64,000 nucleotides of DNA from DASZYT01 sp035545275. GTDB lineage: Bacteria > Patescibacteriota > Saccharimonadia > Saccharimonadales > UBA4665. Below are positions 47,048 through 56,025 of the stretch, piece by piece. The stretch spans positions 17,877 to 81,876 of the forward strand of contig DASZYT010000021.1 in NCBI GenBank assembly GCA_035545275.1. The letters run 5' to 3'. Position 1 is the first letter of the stretch. Each line of letters opens with the position of its first letter. The position numbers and the translations under genes are program-made. The notes under the pieces were generated by a model, which was not told where the DNA came from, ran no database searches, and was given only the letters and a program-made list of their open reading frames with translations.

Positions 47048-47897
47048 GTTCACCTCGGATCTTGCCACGCAATGTGCGCAGTTCTTGCAGGGCTTTTTTG
47101 GCCTGTTCGGCATTGGGCGGCGCACCATGCCAGTGGAAATCCCCTTCCATAAAGTCCACTCCTTTACCCGGCGTAGTATAGGCGATAATCATGACGGGTT
47201 TCTCGACAATAGAGCGCGCCATAGCACAGGCATCGATAACCGCCTCAATGTTGTTGCCATCTATTTCGAGCACATGCCAGCCGAAGCCTTCCCACTTGGT
47301 CTTCAGGTCTTCCAGGTGCATTACATTTTCGGTGGTGCCATCGATCTGGATGTTGTTTCGGTCGATAATGCCGATGATATTGCCCAATTTGTAATTCCCT
47401 GCCAGCATGGCAGCTTCCCATATGTTACCCTCGTCAAGCTCGCCATCACCCAGCATAACGTAAATCCACCGATGTGCCACGCCATCCATACGCATTGCCA
47501 GCGCCATACCACAAGCCTGGCTCAGGCCGCAGCCAAGTGGACCGCTCGTTGTCTCGAGCCCCGGCAAGCGTACGCGTTCAGGGTGACCCTGCAAGCGTGA
47601 GCCCAGTTTACGTAAGGTCAAAAGTTCTTTGCGGTCAAAATAGCCGGCATGTGCCATCGTGGCGTAACGCACCGGTACCGCATGGCCATTGCTCTGCAGC
47701 AGTATGTCGCGCTCTGGCCAATCAGGATTCTTCGGGTCGTGGCGCATGATGTCAAAATAAAGTGCCGTATAAATGTCGGCCTCACCCAAAGGCGCCGCAC
47801 TGTGGCCGCTGCCGGCGTGCTCCAGCATACGGATGACATCCATACGGATGTCCTCAGCTTTCTTTTCCAGCCACTCCAGAGGATACTTTTGCGTCAT
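47040..47897 (-). CDS. Transketolase, N-terminal subunit
   Basis: Thiamine-diphosphate-binding half of a split transketolase. The 285 aa contain HAGSGHSAAPLGEADIYTA (active-site His) near 26-45 and the ThDP motif GDGELDEGNIWEA (near 145) with the terminal Asn in IGIIDRNNIQIDG. It transfers two-carbon units between ketose and aldose phosphates in the non-oxidative pentose phosphate pathway. A GGAG lies before ATG 47897, which overlaps the rpe stop by 4 bp. Confidence 0.94.
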   Translation of the reverse strand: MTQKYPLEWLEKKAEDIRMDVIRMLEHAGSGHSAAPLGEADIYTALYFDIMRHDPKNPDWPERDILLQSNGHAVPVRYATMAHAGYFDRKELLTLRKLGSRLQGHPERVRLPGLETTSGPLGCGLSQACGMALAMRMDGVAHRWIYVMLGDGELDEGNIWEAAMLAGNYKLGNIIGIIDRNNIQIDGTTENVMHLEDLKTKWEGFGWHVLEIDGNNIEAVIDACAMARSIVEKPVMIIAYTTPGKGVDFMEGDFHWHGAPPNAEQAKKALQELRTLRGKIRGEHE

Positions 47898-48535
47898 GAT
47901 CGCTGCTCCGCTAACGTTTTGAGAGTATTGTAGGATTCTCTAGGGTCTGGTGCCTGATGGATATGGCCCCCGACATTCAACACATCAACACCGGCTTGCA
48001 CCAGCTGCCCGATGTTATGCTCGCTGACACCACCATCCCAACCGATCTCGACTGTCGGCTTGTACTCGCGGATGCGGCGTGCCTTGTCGAGTAGTGTCAG
48101 GTCCGCCGTGCCGCCAAACTGGCCCAATGTACCCGAAAATATCAGTACATGGTCGACATAGTCGAGCGCACCTTTGAGCACCTCGGCCGGTGTTTCGGGC
48201 AGCAATGCCACACCTGCTTGCATACCGTGGTTGTGCAGCTCGGTAGCAAACGATATAAAGTCACCGTCGGCTTCGGCATGCACTATAACTAGCTGCGGAT
48301 GAAGCGTTTTGATGAGTTCCACGTGCTCAAAGGGACGCTGATACATGATGTGCAAGTCGGCCGCCACATTGGCCGGCCACCAGATTTTGTCAAGGTCTAT
48401 CAAGGGCCGAGGCGTAAACTTTCCATCGGCCACATCCAGGTGGATGCGCCCGGCAAAGCCGGTTACGCGCTCCAGTTGCGCCCGATATTCATCCGGGGTA
48501 GTAGCGGTCACAGAAGGGCATACGGTCGCTGCCAT
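47894..48535 (-). CDS. rpe: Ribulose-phosphate 3-epimerase-like protein
   Basis: TIM-barrel epimerase interconverting ribulose-5-P and xylulose-5-P. The 213 aa show RIHLDVADGKF (metal-binding His and Asp near 31-41), HIMYQRP in place of the usual HLMV-type strand, and IGWDGGVSEHNI (catalytic Asp near 171) followed by a phosphate-site GG. The substituted motifs make it a divergent member, but position between rpiB and tktN supports the role. Confidence 0.85.
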   Translation of the reverse strand: MAATVCPSVTATTPDEYRAQLERVTGFAGRIHLDVADGKFTPRPLIDLDKIWWPANVAADLHIMYQRPFEHVELIKTLHPQLVIVHAEADGDFISFATELHNHGMQAGVALLPETPAEVLKGALDYVDHVLIFSGTLGQFGGTADLTLLDKARRIREYKPTVEIGWDGGVSEHNIGQLVQAGVDVLNVGGHIHQAPDPRESYNTLKTLAEQRS

Positions 48536-48539
48536 CGGC

Positions 48540-48986
48540 CTACCCTAACTCATCCAATTGTTGGATGCGACGCTTAAACCTCGGTGCGCCCGCAAATGAG
48601 GTATTAAGCCACGTCACCATTATCGATTGGGCTTCGCGTTCATCCAGAACACGCGCCGGCAGACACAACACGTTGCTGTCGTCGTCATTACGCGCCATAC
48701 GAGCCTCACGCACATCCCAGCAGAGACTGGCGCGGATACCCTTAAACCGGTTGGCTGCCATGCACATGCCTTGGCCGCTGCCGCATATCAGGATAGCTTT
48801 CGACTCGTCATCCCCGTCGGCAAGTAACGCACTGACCGCACGTCCGGCAAACTGGGGAAAATCATCTTGGCTATCGATTTTGACATCGCCTTCATCTACT
48901 ACTTCGTAGCCGGACCGGCGCAAAAAATCGCTCAAGTTTTTCTTCAGCACAAAGCCGTTGTGGTCCGCCCCGATGAAGATTTTCAT
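48540..48986 (-). CDS. rpiB: Ribose-5-phosphate isomerase B
   Basis: Interconverts ribose-5-P and ribulose-5-P. The 148 aa begin IFIGADHNGFVLKKNL with the Asp-His of the active site, and contain ILICGSGQGMCMAANR with the catalytic Cys near 76 and RASLCWDVREARMARND. Adjacent to gap (3-bp gap) and rpe (4 bp), completing the non-oxidative pentose pathway in this operon apart from transaldolase. Confidence 0.94.
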   Translation of the reverse strand: MKIFIGADHNGFVLKKNLSDFLRRSGYEVVDEGDVKIDSQDDFPQFAGRAVSALLADGDDESKAILICGSGQGMCMAANRFKGIRASLCWDVREARMARNDDDSNVLCLPARVLDEREAQSIMVTWLNTSFAGAPRFKRRIQQLDELG

Positions 48987-48989
48987 AGT

Positions 48990-50033
48990 CTACTCGTGAG
49001 AGTGGCCCTCTTTTTGATGTAAGATACGGCCAGTGTCAGCTACCACTTCGACCAAGCGGTTGCTGTAGCCCCACTCGTTGTCATACCAGGCGACCACTTT
49101 CAGCAGATTCCCCCCGACCACTTGCGTGAGCTTAAGGTCGACGATGGCCGAGTGGCTGTTGCCAATATAGTCGGTACTTACCAATTCTTCTTCGGTTACG
49201 TCCAGGATACCCTGATAAAATGGCTCTTTAGCGGCCTTCTTGAAGGCTTCGTTGACTTCTTCGACACTGACACTGCGCTTGGTGACTACAACAAAGTCGG
49301 CTAGGCTCACTACTGGTGTAGGTACGCGGACCTCAAAAGCACCGAAGATGCCGCCGAGTACCGGCAGAGCCTTGGCTGCTGCGATTGATGCGCCTGTAGT
49401 GGTGGGCGTAATGTTCTGAGCACCGGCGCGGTCTTCGCGAAGGTTCTTACCAGGACCGTCCTGCAAGTGCTGGCTAGCGGTGTAGCTATGGATGGTGGTC
49501 ATCATGAGCTTTTCGATGCCAAAGGCGCTCTCGAGCACACTAGCTACCGGCGTAATACAGTTGGTTGTACAAGAGGCGTTGCTTACCACGTCTGCCACTT
49601 CTTTCAGTTTGTCATCGTTGACACCCAGCACAACAGTAGGTGCGCTGTCGGCACTTTCACCCTTCGCAGGAGCACTGATGACCACACGCTTTGCGCCAGC
49701 AGTAATGTGGGCACGAGCCTTGTCTGGCTCCACAAAGAAACCAGTTGACTCAATCACCACATCGACGTCTAGATCTTTCCAGGGCAAGGCTGTCGGGTCT
49801 TTCTCGGCCAGCACTTTCACCTTCTTGCCATCAACAATGATGCTGGTATCATCAAAACCTACTTCGTGGCCGTAGGCACCATAGTTAGTGTCGTGCTTGA
49901 GCAGATATGCCAATGTCTTGGTGTCGGTGAGGTCGTTGATAGCGACAATTTCAGCGTCGCTTCGCTCGAAAGCTATCTTAAAAGCGTTGCGGCCAATCCG
50001 GCCAAATCCGTTGATTGCGATGCGTGTTTTCAT
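48990..50033 (-). CDS. gap: Glyceraldehyde-3-phosphate dehydrogenase
   Basis: NAD(P)-dependent glycolytic enzyme. From ATG 50033 it has 347 aa (MKTRIAINGFGRIGRN). The Rossmann start GFGRIGR, the catalytic SNASCTTNCITP (Cys near 155) and the C-terminal WYDNEWGYSNRLVE are all present. AGGAAGG is 6 nt before ATG 50033 but directly abuts ATG 50039, which decides the start. The Shine-Dalgarno marks a conventional leader, with TACAAT further upstream. First gene of the carbon operon. Confidence 0.97.
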   Translation of the reverse strand: MKTRIAINGFGRIGRNAFKIAFERSDAEIVAINDLTDTKTLAYLLKHDTNYGAYGHEVGFDDTSIIVDGKKVKVLAEKDPTALPWKDLDVDVVIESTGFFVEPDKARAHITAGAKRVVISAPAKGESADSAPTVVLGVNDDKLKEVADVVSNASCTTNCITPVASVLESAFGIEKLMMTTIHSYTASQHLQDGPGKNLREDRAGAQNITPTTTGASIAAAKALPVLGGIFGAFEVRVPTPVVSLADFVVVTKRSVSVEEVNEAFKKAAKEPFYQGILDVTEEELVSTDYIGNSHSAIVDLKLTQVVGGNLLKVVAWYDNEWGYSNRLVEVVADTGRILHQKEGHSHE

Positions 50034-50114
50034 ACCCATCCTTCCTGGTTTTTGTTAGCGTTATGTATGTGTATACGGTTTTATTGTAGAAGCATAAGGG
50101 GTATGATGCAACCG

Positions 50115-50681
50115 CTAACTGGGAATAAGTTGCAGCTCGCGCAATTTCTGGATGGTCCGCATAATTTCGCCAGCCTCTGGTGCGTCAAAATCAAACCAGC
50201 CAATGTTTGTAATGTTGGGCTCGTCTGGTTTTTGCTCGACATGCTCGTCTTGGGCAATAAACACGTAACGAAAGTCGTAATGGACGTGCTGGGGTTCGCT
50301 TTTGCGAGGCTGCTCGGGTACTGCACCCACATCGATATCAACAGGTAATATTGGGTTGGTTGCCTCAAGGGGGACATACTCTGATAGAACCACACTGGTT
50401 TCTTCGACGACTTCGCGCCGCGCAGTGGCCAGGGGGTCGGCTTCTTGGGCAATTTCCCAGTGGCCGCCCGGCTGTTGCCAGCGGCCGAACAGCTTGTGAT
50501 AAATCACCAACACCTGCATGCGGTCGGGCGACAGCACGATGGCACTGCCCGTCACATGACCTTCAAAGTTTTTGCGATCATTAAGCTTTTGCCCCTGCAC
50601 AATTTGCTCAATAAGTGGCGCTAGGCCTTTACGCTCATCGGGAAATTGCCGGATGTAGGCACTGACGATGTCGTCAAGCAT
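50115..50681 (-). CDS. NUDIX hydrolase
   Basis: A 188-aa NUDIX-fold pyrophosphohydrolase. The box is partly degenerate: GGHWEIAQEADPLATARREV is followed by VEETS, which keeps the REVVEE metal-binding part but has a longer loop. An N-terminal helical extension (about 35 aa) precedes the fold. Substrate unknown. It overlaps the neighbouring NUDIX gene by 8 bp, so both are probably co-expressed with ppa. Confidence 0.83.
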   Translation of the reverse strand: MLDDIVSAYIRQFPDERKGLAPLIEQIVQGQKLNDRKNFEGHVTGSAIVLSPDRMQVLVIYHKLFGRWQQPGGHWEIAQEADPLATARREVVEETSVVLSEYVPLEATNPILPVDIDVGAVPEQPRKSEPQHVHYDFRYVFIAQDEHVEQKPDEPNITNIGWFDFDAPEAGEIMRTIQKLRELQLIPS

Positions 50682-51105
50682 CGGGGGGACCTAGCAAATC
50701 ATTGTCGCGCACATAGGCAAACACCTTATTCTGCCTCTCGTACTCGATAAGCTCGAGTGCTTCGTCTATCGTAACCCAACGATATTGGTCATGCTCTGTG
50801 CTGAGAGTGACCGTAGGCCGATCGGTGTAGCCAATAAAAAATAGCCACACCACATTCAGGCCTTCCGGCACCAGTGTGCAATCCGTGTAAATTAGGCGCA
50901 GCTGACGCTCCCTAAGTATAATGCCGGCTTCTTCGTGAGCTTCGCGAGCGGCTGCTTCTTCGGCTAACTCATCACCATCGGTATGGCCACCGGGTATATC
51001 CCACTGTAATGGCCGGCGACTATCGCTTGCGCTTCGACGCAAAAGCAATACTTTGCTCTCAGAATTCACGATGATAGTCTTGGCAACAACCCGAGTCTCT
51101 GTCAT
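50674..51105 (-). CDS. NUDIX hydrolase
   Basis: 143 aa with a perfect NUDIX box: GGHTDGDELAEEAAAREAHE followed by EAGI (residues about 38-60). Likely cleans up or signals through a nucleoside diphosphate derivative; the substrate cannot be read from sequence. The start ATG 51105 (MTETRVVAKT) is chosen because the longer frame runs through the end of ppa, whose stop is at 51107. Together with ppa this gives a pyrophosphate-handling cluster. Confidence 0.88.
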   Translation of the reverse strand: MTETRVVAKTIIVNSESKVLLLRRSASDSRRPLQWDIPGGHTDGDELAEEAAAREAHEEAGIILRERQLRLIYTDCTLVPEGLNVVWLFFIGYTDRPTVTLSTEHDQYRWVTIDEALELIEYERQNKVFAYVRDNDLLGPPDA

Positions 51106-51106
51106 C

Positions 51107-51637
51107 TTATTTGGTCTGGAAACGATCGATAGATTCTTTGATGACCTTTTTGGCCTCTTCCACACCGCCCCAACCGAGTACTTTCGTGGTACCAGGCTTC
51201 TTGAGGTCTTTGTAGTGCGCAAAGTGCTCTTCAATCTTGCGCTGCCAGCGCTCACCTAGATCTTCTAGCGAGTTGATACTGTCACCGGTATCGCGGTCGT
51301 CGGCCGGTACGCACACGATTTTGTAGTCCATCTCGCCGTCGTCCTCAAAATTGAACACGCCAACTACCTTTGCCTCCAGCCACACGCCAGTGGGGATAGG
51401 CTGGCTGCACACCACAAGCGTATCAAGCTCATCACCATCCTCGTCGAGCGTCTGAGGTATGAAGCCATAGTTGACCGGCTTGGCGTAGATGCTCGGCTCA
51501 ACGCGGTCAAGCACAAAGCAGGCGCGCTCGCGGTCCCATTCGGTCTTAAGGGTCGAACCCATGGGGATATCTACGACCGTGTTGATGGTGCCGTTTTGGT
51601 AATCGCCAGGGTTTAGTACTTGGTTAAAATCAGCCAT
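51107..51637 (-). CDS. ppa: Inorganic pyrophosphatase
   Basis: Hydrolyses pyrophosphate from biosynthetic reactions. 176 aa from ATG 51637 (MADFNQVLNPGDY). The active-site stretch YGFIPQTLDEDGDELDTLV carries the conserved metal-binding acidic residues (near 50-68), and VCVPADDRD follows near 105. AAGGAGAT sits 9 nt before the ATG. Two NUDIX genes follow, 1 bp and -8 bp apart. Confidence 0.96.
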   Translation of the reverse strand: MADFNQVLNPGDYQNGTINTVVDIPMGSTLKTEWDRERACFVLDRVEPSIYAKPVNYGFIPQTLDEDGDELDTLVVCSQPIPTGVWLEAKVVGVFNFEDDGEMDYKIVCVPADDRDTGDSINSLEDLGERWQRKIEEHFAHYKDLKKPGTTKVLGWGGVEEAKKVIKESIDRFQTK

Positions 51638-51731
51638 AGGGTGTATCTCCTTAACGTTTCTAAAAATATTGTACACTACTATTCGGGCGCCGATTACTCT
51701 CTTGACCGCCAAGCGTACTATACTTAGAGCG

Positions 51732-52412
51732 ATGCGTGTAAAGTTTGAGCGAAAAGAAGAGCTATCGCCGGGAGTATGGCACTATTTTTTTGTACCTGAA
51801 AAGGCTTTGGATTATATCTCGGGGCAATACGTGGACTTTCTCATTCCTCACACCAACCCCGACAGTCGCGGCACTAAGCGCACGTTTACACTTACGTCGT
51901 TGGCCGAGGAGCCACATCTGAGTTTTGCGGTCCGTTTTGATGAGCCGAGTAGCAGTTATAAAAAGGCTTTGTTTGCTATGGAGCGCGGCCAGGAGGCTAC
52001 CATCACCGACGCTATGGGCGATGTGGTGCTGCCCAAAAGCTCTTTGGTGCCCCTTACCTTTGTGGCAGGCGGCCTTGGCATGGCGTCATTTGTGAGCATC
52101 ATGCGCTGGCTCACCAGAGAAAATGAAGCGCGCGATATTACCTTGCTCTATGCAGTGCGCGACCCTGCTGCCATATTATTTCAGGACGTCATCGACCAGT
52201 ACCCACACCCTATCACTCTGCACATGTTCAGCCCCGAAACTCCACGTCTCACAGCTGAAACCATCAAAACGCACACGGCCGACGACGGCTTGGTGTATCT
52301 GTCTGGCAGCGAAAAGTTTGTGGAGGGTTATCGGCACGAGTTACAAAACAACTACGCGGTGCCCAATGAACGCATCGTGTACGACTTCTTCGACGGCTAC
52401 CACGACTTATAG
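51732..52412 (+). CDS. Ferredoxin-reductase-like FAD/NAD(P)-binding oxidoreductase
   Basis: 226 aa with the ferredoxin-NADP reductase fold: an FAD domain (SGQYVDFLIPH and KRTFTLTS, where the R-x-(F/Y)-(S/T) motif becomes RTFTLT) and a nucleotide-binding domain with FVAGGLGMASFVSI and the C-terminal VYLSGSEKFVE. Electron partner unknown; no ferredoxin gene is near. The start ATG 51732 is chosen because TATACT ends 7 nt upstream (leaderless layout). Divergent from ppa and abutting the C39-like gene tail to tail. Confidence 0.85.
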   Translation: MRVKFERKEELSPGVWHYFFVPEKALDYISGQYVDFLIPHTNPDSRGTKRTFTLTSLAEEPHLSFAVRFDEPSSSYKKALFAMERGQEATITDAMGDVVLPKSSLVPLTFVAGGLGMASFVSIMRWLTRENEARDITLLYAVRDPAAILFQDVIDQYPHPITLHMFSPETPRLTAETIKTHTADDGLVYLSGSEKFVEGYRHELQNNYAVPNERIVYDFFDGYHDL

Positions 52413-53870
52413 TTAACGAGTTAGCACGAGATAGCCCGAGTTTTGGGCCCCTGCCCACCGGCGACAAAACTCCTGCTTTGAGATTACCCGTGCGTTACCT
52501 TCTGCTCTCGCATCGGGGGATGGATCGTGCATGGTTACCGTATCGCGATCTACGTTCAGCAGAACCACCCGGTGCTGCACATTTTTATCCGCTGCAAATT
52601 CGGTTCCCAAGGTAGCCACCCCCAGCACTCCATAACTAGCCTCTTTAGCGCGCTGGGCTATCCGCCCGAGGGTGGCAAGATCCATCGCCGCAAAATTTAT
52701 GCATTGAACTTCTTTTTGAAAGCATTCGGTGAATGCGCGTGTATTAAGCACTTTGAGATAATCCACGTCTGAGATAAAGGTAGTGCCATGTGCGCCATAA
52801 ATCGCATCGTTCAGTGCCGCTTCGGTAAGCTTAACGCCAGTTAGGCCATGTAAGATCATGCGAAATGCCGCATTGGCGCACCGCATGACTTCTCGCTGTG
52901 GTAAAAAGGCTGGGTGGTCAAATAAACCTTGTGCAATGGTCTGGTCCCTGTCGGCGTCCCATGTCGCTGCCGCCACCTCTTCAAAATAGTCGCTTTTCGC
53001 TGTGTAGACCTCGGCGATGTATGCCTGCTGCTCCGGAGAAAATTTACCGCGAATCAAGTGCCGCTCGTACTCAATACTGTACTCCTCAGGTTGCAATATA
53101 GAGAAGGGAACTTGTATGCCCGCCTCGGCTAACAAGCGCAGCATGTGGTTCCGTGCCGCCGCAAAGCGTTCTTGGTAGGGGCCGGAAATACATTTACCTT
53201 CAAATGAAGCGTTTCTAGCTTCGCAGAATGCAAGCCGTATAGCCGATGCCACTGAATGATCTCGCTCTTGCTCGACATATGTCTGTAGCGCTGGAGAGAA
53301 CAAATGCAATTGATGATACGACTGAGCGGATGACTCACCTTTTCGTTGCGTTTGTATTAGCGGATATACAGGGCGCCAGTCACCCGGCTGCACCGAGATA
53401 CCCCAATATTCCAGAGTCTCCACGATAATATCAACAAATGGCTCCCACTCGCTCAGGAGTGTTCGGATGCGCCCGCTCGCCACGCTTTCCACCAACGACT
53501 CAGTAGTGAGGGCCTTTTTGCCGTTTGCGCTTGTAAGCATTGCTAGTTTGCTCTGGTTCCATGCCACATACCCCTCGGCAGCATAATTGTCAGGTGTTTC
53601 GTTGTTATTCAGCTGGGTTACTGCTCGCAGGGCTGCGTCATAGCGGGAGGCAATTTGCGACCAGACCTCGCAGGCGTCATATATTTTGCCCTCTTCGTCG
53701 GGATGCGTCTCTTCCAGATACTCAGCGTACTGCAGAAACTGCTCTTCACCTATCATACGCATTAGTTCCGGCGTAGCAGAAAGCTTTTCGTCATCGGCAT
53801 CCGGCCACCAAGCGAGCAAGGGCAGCTCGTCAACATTCGGCGGAGCAAGGGTGCTCTCGGCACTTTTCAT
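52413..53870 (-). CDS. Protein with C-terminal C39-like cysteine peptidase domain
   Basis: 485 aa. Residues 1 to about 315 are helical and match no family I know. From about 320 the sequence follows a C39/papain-like plan: QREVMRCANAAFRMIL (Gln325 and Cys331), VQHRVVLLNV (His433) and MHDPSPD (Asp449), then ISKQEFCRRWAG. The Gln-Cys-His-Asp set suits an active peptidase. There is no export signal, so the target would be cytosolic or the domain could act in processing. ATG 53870 is chosen because TATAAT ends 6 nt upstream; an ATG at 53885 lies inside that promoter. Confidence 0.75.
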   Translation of the reverse strand: MKSAESTLAPPNVDELPLLAWWPDADDEKLSATPELMRMIGEEQFLQYAEYLEETHPDEEGKIYDACEVWSQIASRYDAALRAVTQLNNNETPDNYAAEGYVAWNQSKLAMLTSANGKKALTTESLVESVASGRIRTLLSEWEPFVDIIVETLEYWGISVQPGDWRPVYPLIQTQRKGESSAQSYHQLHLFSPALQTYVEQERDHSVASAIRLAFCEARNASFEGKCISGPYQERFAAARNHMLRLLAEAGIQVPFSILQPEEYSIEYERHLIRGKFSPEQQAYIAEVYTAKSDYFEEVAAATWDADRDQTIAQGLFDHPAFLPQREVMRCANAAFRMILHGLTGVKLTEAALNDAIYGAHGTTFISDVDYLKVLNTRAFTECFQKEVQCINFAAMDLATLGRIAQRAKEASYGVLGVATLGTEFAADKNVQHRVVLLNVDRDTVTMHDPSPDARAEGNARVISKQEFCRRWAGAQNSGYLVLTR

Positions 53871-53905
53871 GGAAATATTATACAATAGTTATACTAATAA
53901 GCAAG

Positions 53906-54919
53906 CTACACGGTTTCGGGTTCGGCTTGCTGGACGTCCGCAACCGGAGCGCTGGCGACTTCTTCGGTGCTTTCGGAATGTGGTGTGAGCTTGCCCTCGA
54001 GATATTCGCGGATAATGAGTGCCGCCGTGGCACCCTCGCCTACTGCGCTGGCAATCTGCATGGTAGCCCCACTGCGGATGTCGCCCGCGGCAAACACGCC
54101 CTTCATGCTCGTTTGCAGATGATCGTCGGTCTTTACAAAGCCGATCTCGTCCAGTTCAATCTCAGTGCCCTTCAAAAATTGCGAGTTAGGCATGAGCCCT
54201 ACAAACACAAAAACGCCGTCCGTCTCAAACTCCACCTTTTGGCCGTCTTTGGTGCCGATAACTTTGGTGACTTTGTTGTCCTCGCCGACAATTTCGTCGG
54301 TGGTCGTACCGAGGTGCACCGTAATCTTGCCTTCGTCGACGTATTTTTGCAGGTCCTGCTGCAATACGCCACTGGCCTTGAGGGTCGAACGCACCAACAG
54401 ATCGATGTGGCTCGCAAAACGCGTCAAAAAGATACTTTCCTGCACGGCACTGTTGCCACCGCCTACCACCACCAGCCGCTTGTCGCGATAAAACGCGCCG
54501 TCGCAGGTGGCGCAGTAGTGCACGCCGCGGGCGTAAAACTCTTGCTCGCCAGGCACGCCAACTTTTTTATAATCGCTGCCCGTGGCTATCAACACTGCCC
54601 GCGCCAACATGTCGCCACTGGTGGTTTCAAGCCGCTTATACTTGCCTTCGTCATGAATAGCCGTTACTTCGCCCAGTTCGATGACCGCGCCGAAGCGCTC
54701 AGCCTGCTTACGCAAGTTTTCTGCCAACGTCAGGCCCTCAATACCCTCCGGAAAGCCCGGGTAGTTGTCAACCATGTCAGTAACGGCAGCCAAACCCCCC
54801 ACCACGCCGCGTTCAAACAGTAGCGTTTCGATATCTTCGCGCGTCGTATAAACTGCTGCCGTCAGGGCCGCCGGCCCGGCACCAATCATCACCACATCAT
54901 GTTTCGGTATGTCACTCAT
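53906..54919 (-). CDS. trxB: Thioredoxin reductase
   Basis: FAD/NADPH enzyme keeping thioredoxin-like proteins reduced. The 337 aa contain GAGPAALTAAVYTTRE (FAD), the redox pair CATC (HYCATCDG, near 135), GGGNSAVQE (NADPH) and FAAGDIRSGATMQIASAVGEG. A C-terminal extension of about 25 aa is Pro/Glu/Val-rich and unusual. It follows the C39-like gene and precedes a glutaredoxin-like gene, which may be a partner. Confidence 0.94.
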   Translation of the reverse strand: MSDIPKHDVVMIGAGPAALTAAVYTTREDIETLLFERGVVGGLAAVTDMVDNYPGFPEGIEGLTLAENLRKQAERFGAVIELGEVTAIHDEGKYKRLETTSGDMLARAVLIATGSDYKKVGVPGEQEFYARGVHYCATCDGAFYRDKRLVVVGGGNSAVQESIFLTRFASHIDLLVRSTLKASGVLQQDLQKYVDEGKITVHLGTTTDEIVGEDNKVTKVIGTKDGQKVEFETDGVFVFVGLMPNSQFLKGTEIELDEIGFVKTDDHLQTSMKGVFAAGDIRSGATMQIASAVGEGATAALIIREYLEGKLTPHSESTEEVASAPVADVQQAEPETV

Positions 54920-55073
54920 AATCGTCTCTCTATTCTACAGAATTTCTCCGGCCTATAAAACTCTTTATGAAGATGCAGTACAAGGCAGTGGTGATCAGCG
55001 GACTGAGCCGTATCTCCCCATACGGCGAAGTAGCAGCGCAGCCACTAACGCAGTAATGCGCTTCAGAAAAGTT

Positions 55074-55322
55074 TTAGACCAGGGCGGGAGCGAGCTTAGC
55101 CAGGTTATATCCCACCACCACTTCTCGGCTATCGTCGTGCTTGGTCACCACCGTAACTGGCACCGTCAAGGCACCGCTTAGGCTTAGCGCCTCAGCCTGA
55201 CGCTCAGGATGCTCGTCAAGGTTTACCACCTCATATGCATGATTCTTCACGTCCAGATACTTCTTTACCATGGCGCAGTACGCGCAGGTGTTCGTCGTGA
55301 AGATGGTAATATTCTTGACCAT
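55074..55322 (-). CDS. Glutaredoxin/NrdH-like protein
   Basis: 82 aa with a CAYC active site (Cys13, Cys16) in a thioredoxin fold; TVPVTVV provides the cis-proline segment. The size and the absence of a glutathione-binding pattern fit an NrdH-type redoxin reduced by thioredoxin reductase, and trxB lies 154 bp away. The interval 54920-55073 holds nothing clear. Likely supports ribonucleotide reduction or repair of disulfides (inference). Confidence 0.86.
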   Translation of the reverse strand: MVKNITIFTTNTCAYCAMVKKYLDVKNHAYEVVNLDEHPERQAEALSLSGALTVPVTVVTKHDDSREVVVGYNLAKLAPALV

Positions 55323-55459
55323 ATTGTTTCCCCTTATTGGTAATTATTTTAGTTTTATATGTAAAACTCTTGTATTAAAAAGTATACAATAGCGCCCTAC
55401 CGTCTCGTCAATACGCTACATGTTGTGTTTTTTGCATATGCTTACGGAGAAGAGTATAG

Positions 55460-55984
55460 CTAACTGCCGACCTTGAGAAGCGTCACATCAAAGACCAGCG
55501 GCGCGTTGGCGGGTATACCCGAGCCGGCTGGAGGATTGGCACCGTACGCCTCAGCAGCCGGGATAAGCAAACGGCGGGTACCGCCAACCTTCATCCCCGG
55601 GATACCTTTGGCCCAGCCCTCAATGACACTGCCCGACTTGATTTGCAGAGACACGGGCTGACCCGTGTCTTGGGTACTTTGAAAGATAACGCCCGTGCTA
55701 GCTACGGCGCCGGTGTACAGCACACTTACCGTGTCGCCGTCTTTGGCAACCTGGCCGGTGCCGACTTTCGTATCAGTAATCTTTAGTTGGTTAACCGTGT
55801 TAACTGGTGTGAAATCTTTCAATTTAGTCCCCTGTACTTTATTGCTTTGCGTATTGTTAGTAGCGGAAGCGTTATTGTCCTGGTGTGTTGACTGCCAGAC
55901 CACGGCAATCGTAAAGGCTGCCGATGTCACCAAAAACAGCAGCGCGCCTACCAACGCAAAAAATCGGTCCCGTTTCCTCGTCAT
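55460..55984 (-). CDS. FKBP-type peptidyl-prolyl isomerase, membrane-anchored
   Basis: 174 aa with a basic N-terminus, one membrane segment (about 9-30), a Ser/Asn/Thr-rich linker, and an FKBP domain from about 65 to the end: DTVSVLYTG, VIEGWAKGIPGMKVGG, RLLIPAAEAYG and FDVTLLKV. Catalyses proline isomerisation for extracytoplasmic proteins. It lies 41 bp after the ABC transporter gene on the same strand. Confidence 0.93.
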   Translation of the reverse strand: MTRKRDRFFALVGALLFLVTSAAFTIAVVWQSTHQDNNASATNNTQSNKVQGTKLKDFTPVNTVNQLKITDTKVGTGQVAKDGDTVSVLYTGAVASTGVIFQSTQDTGQPVSLQIKSGSVIEGWAKGIPGMKVGGTRRLLIPAAEAYGANPPAGSGIPANAPLVFDVTLLKVGS

Positions 55985-56025
55985 ATGACTCTATTCTACC
56001 CAAATAATGTGCTGCCGCCAAAATT

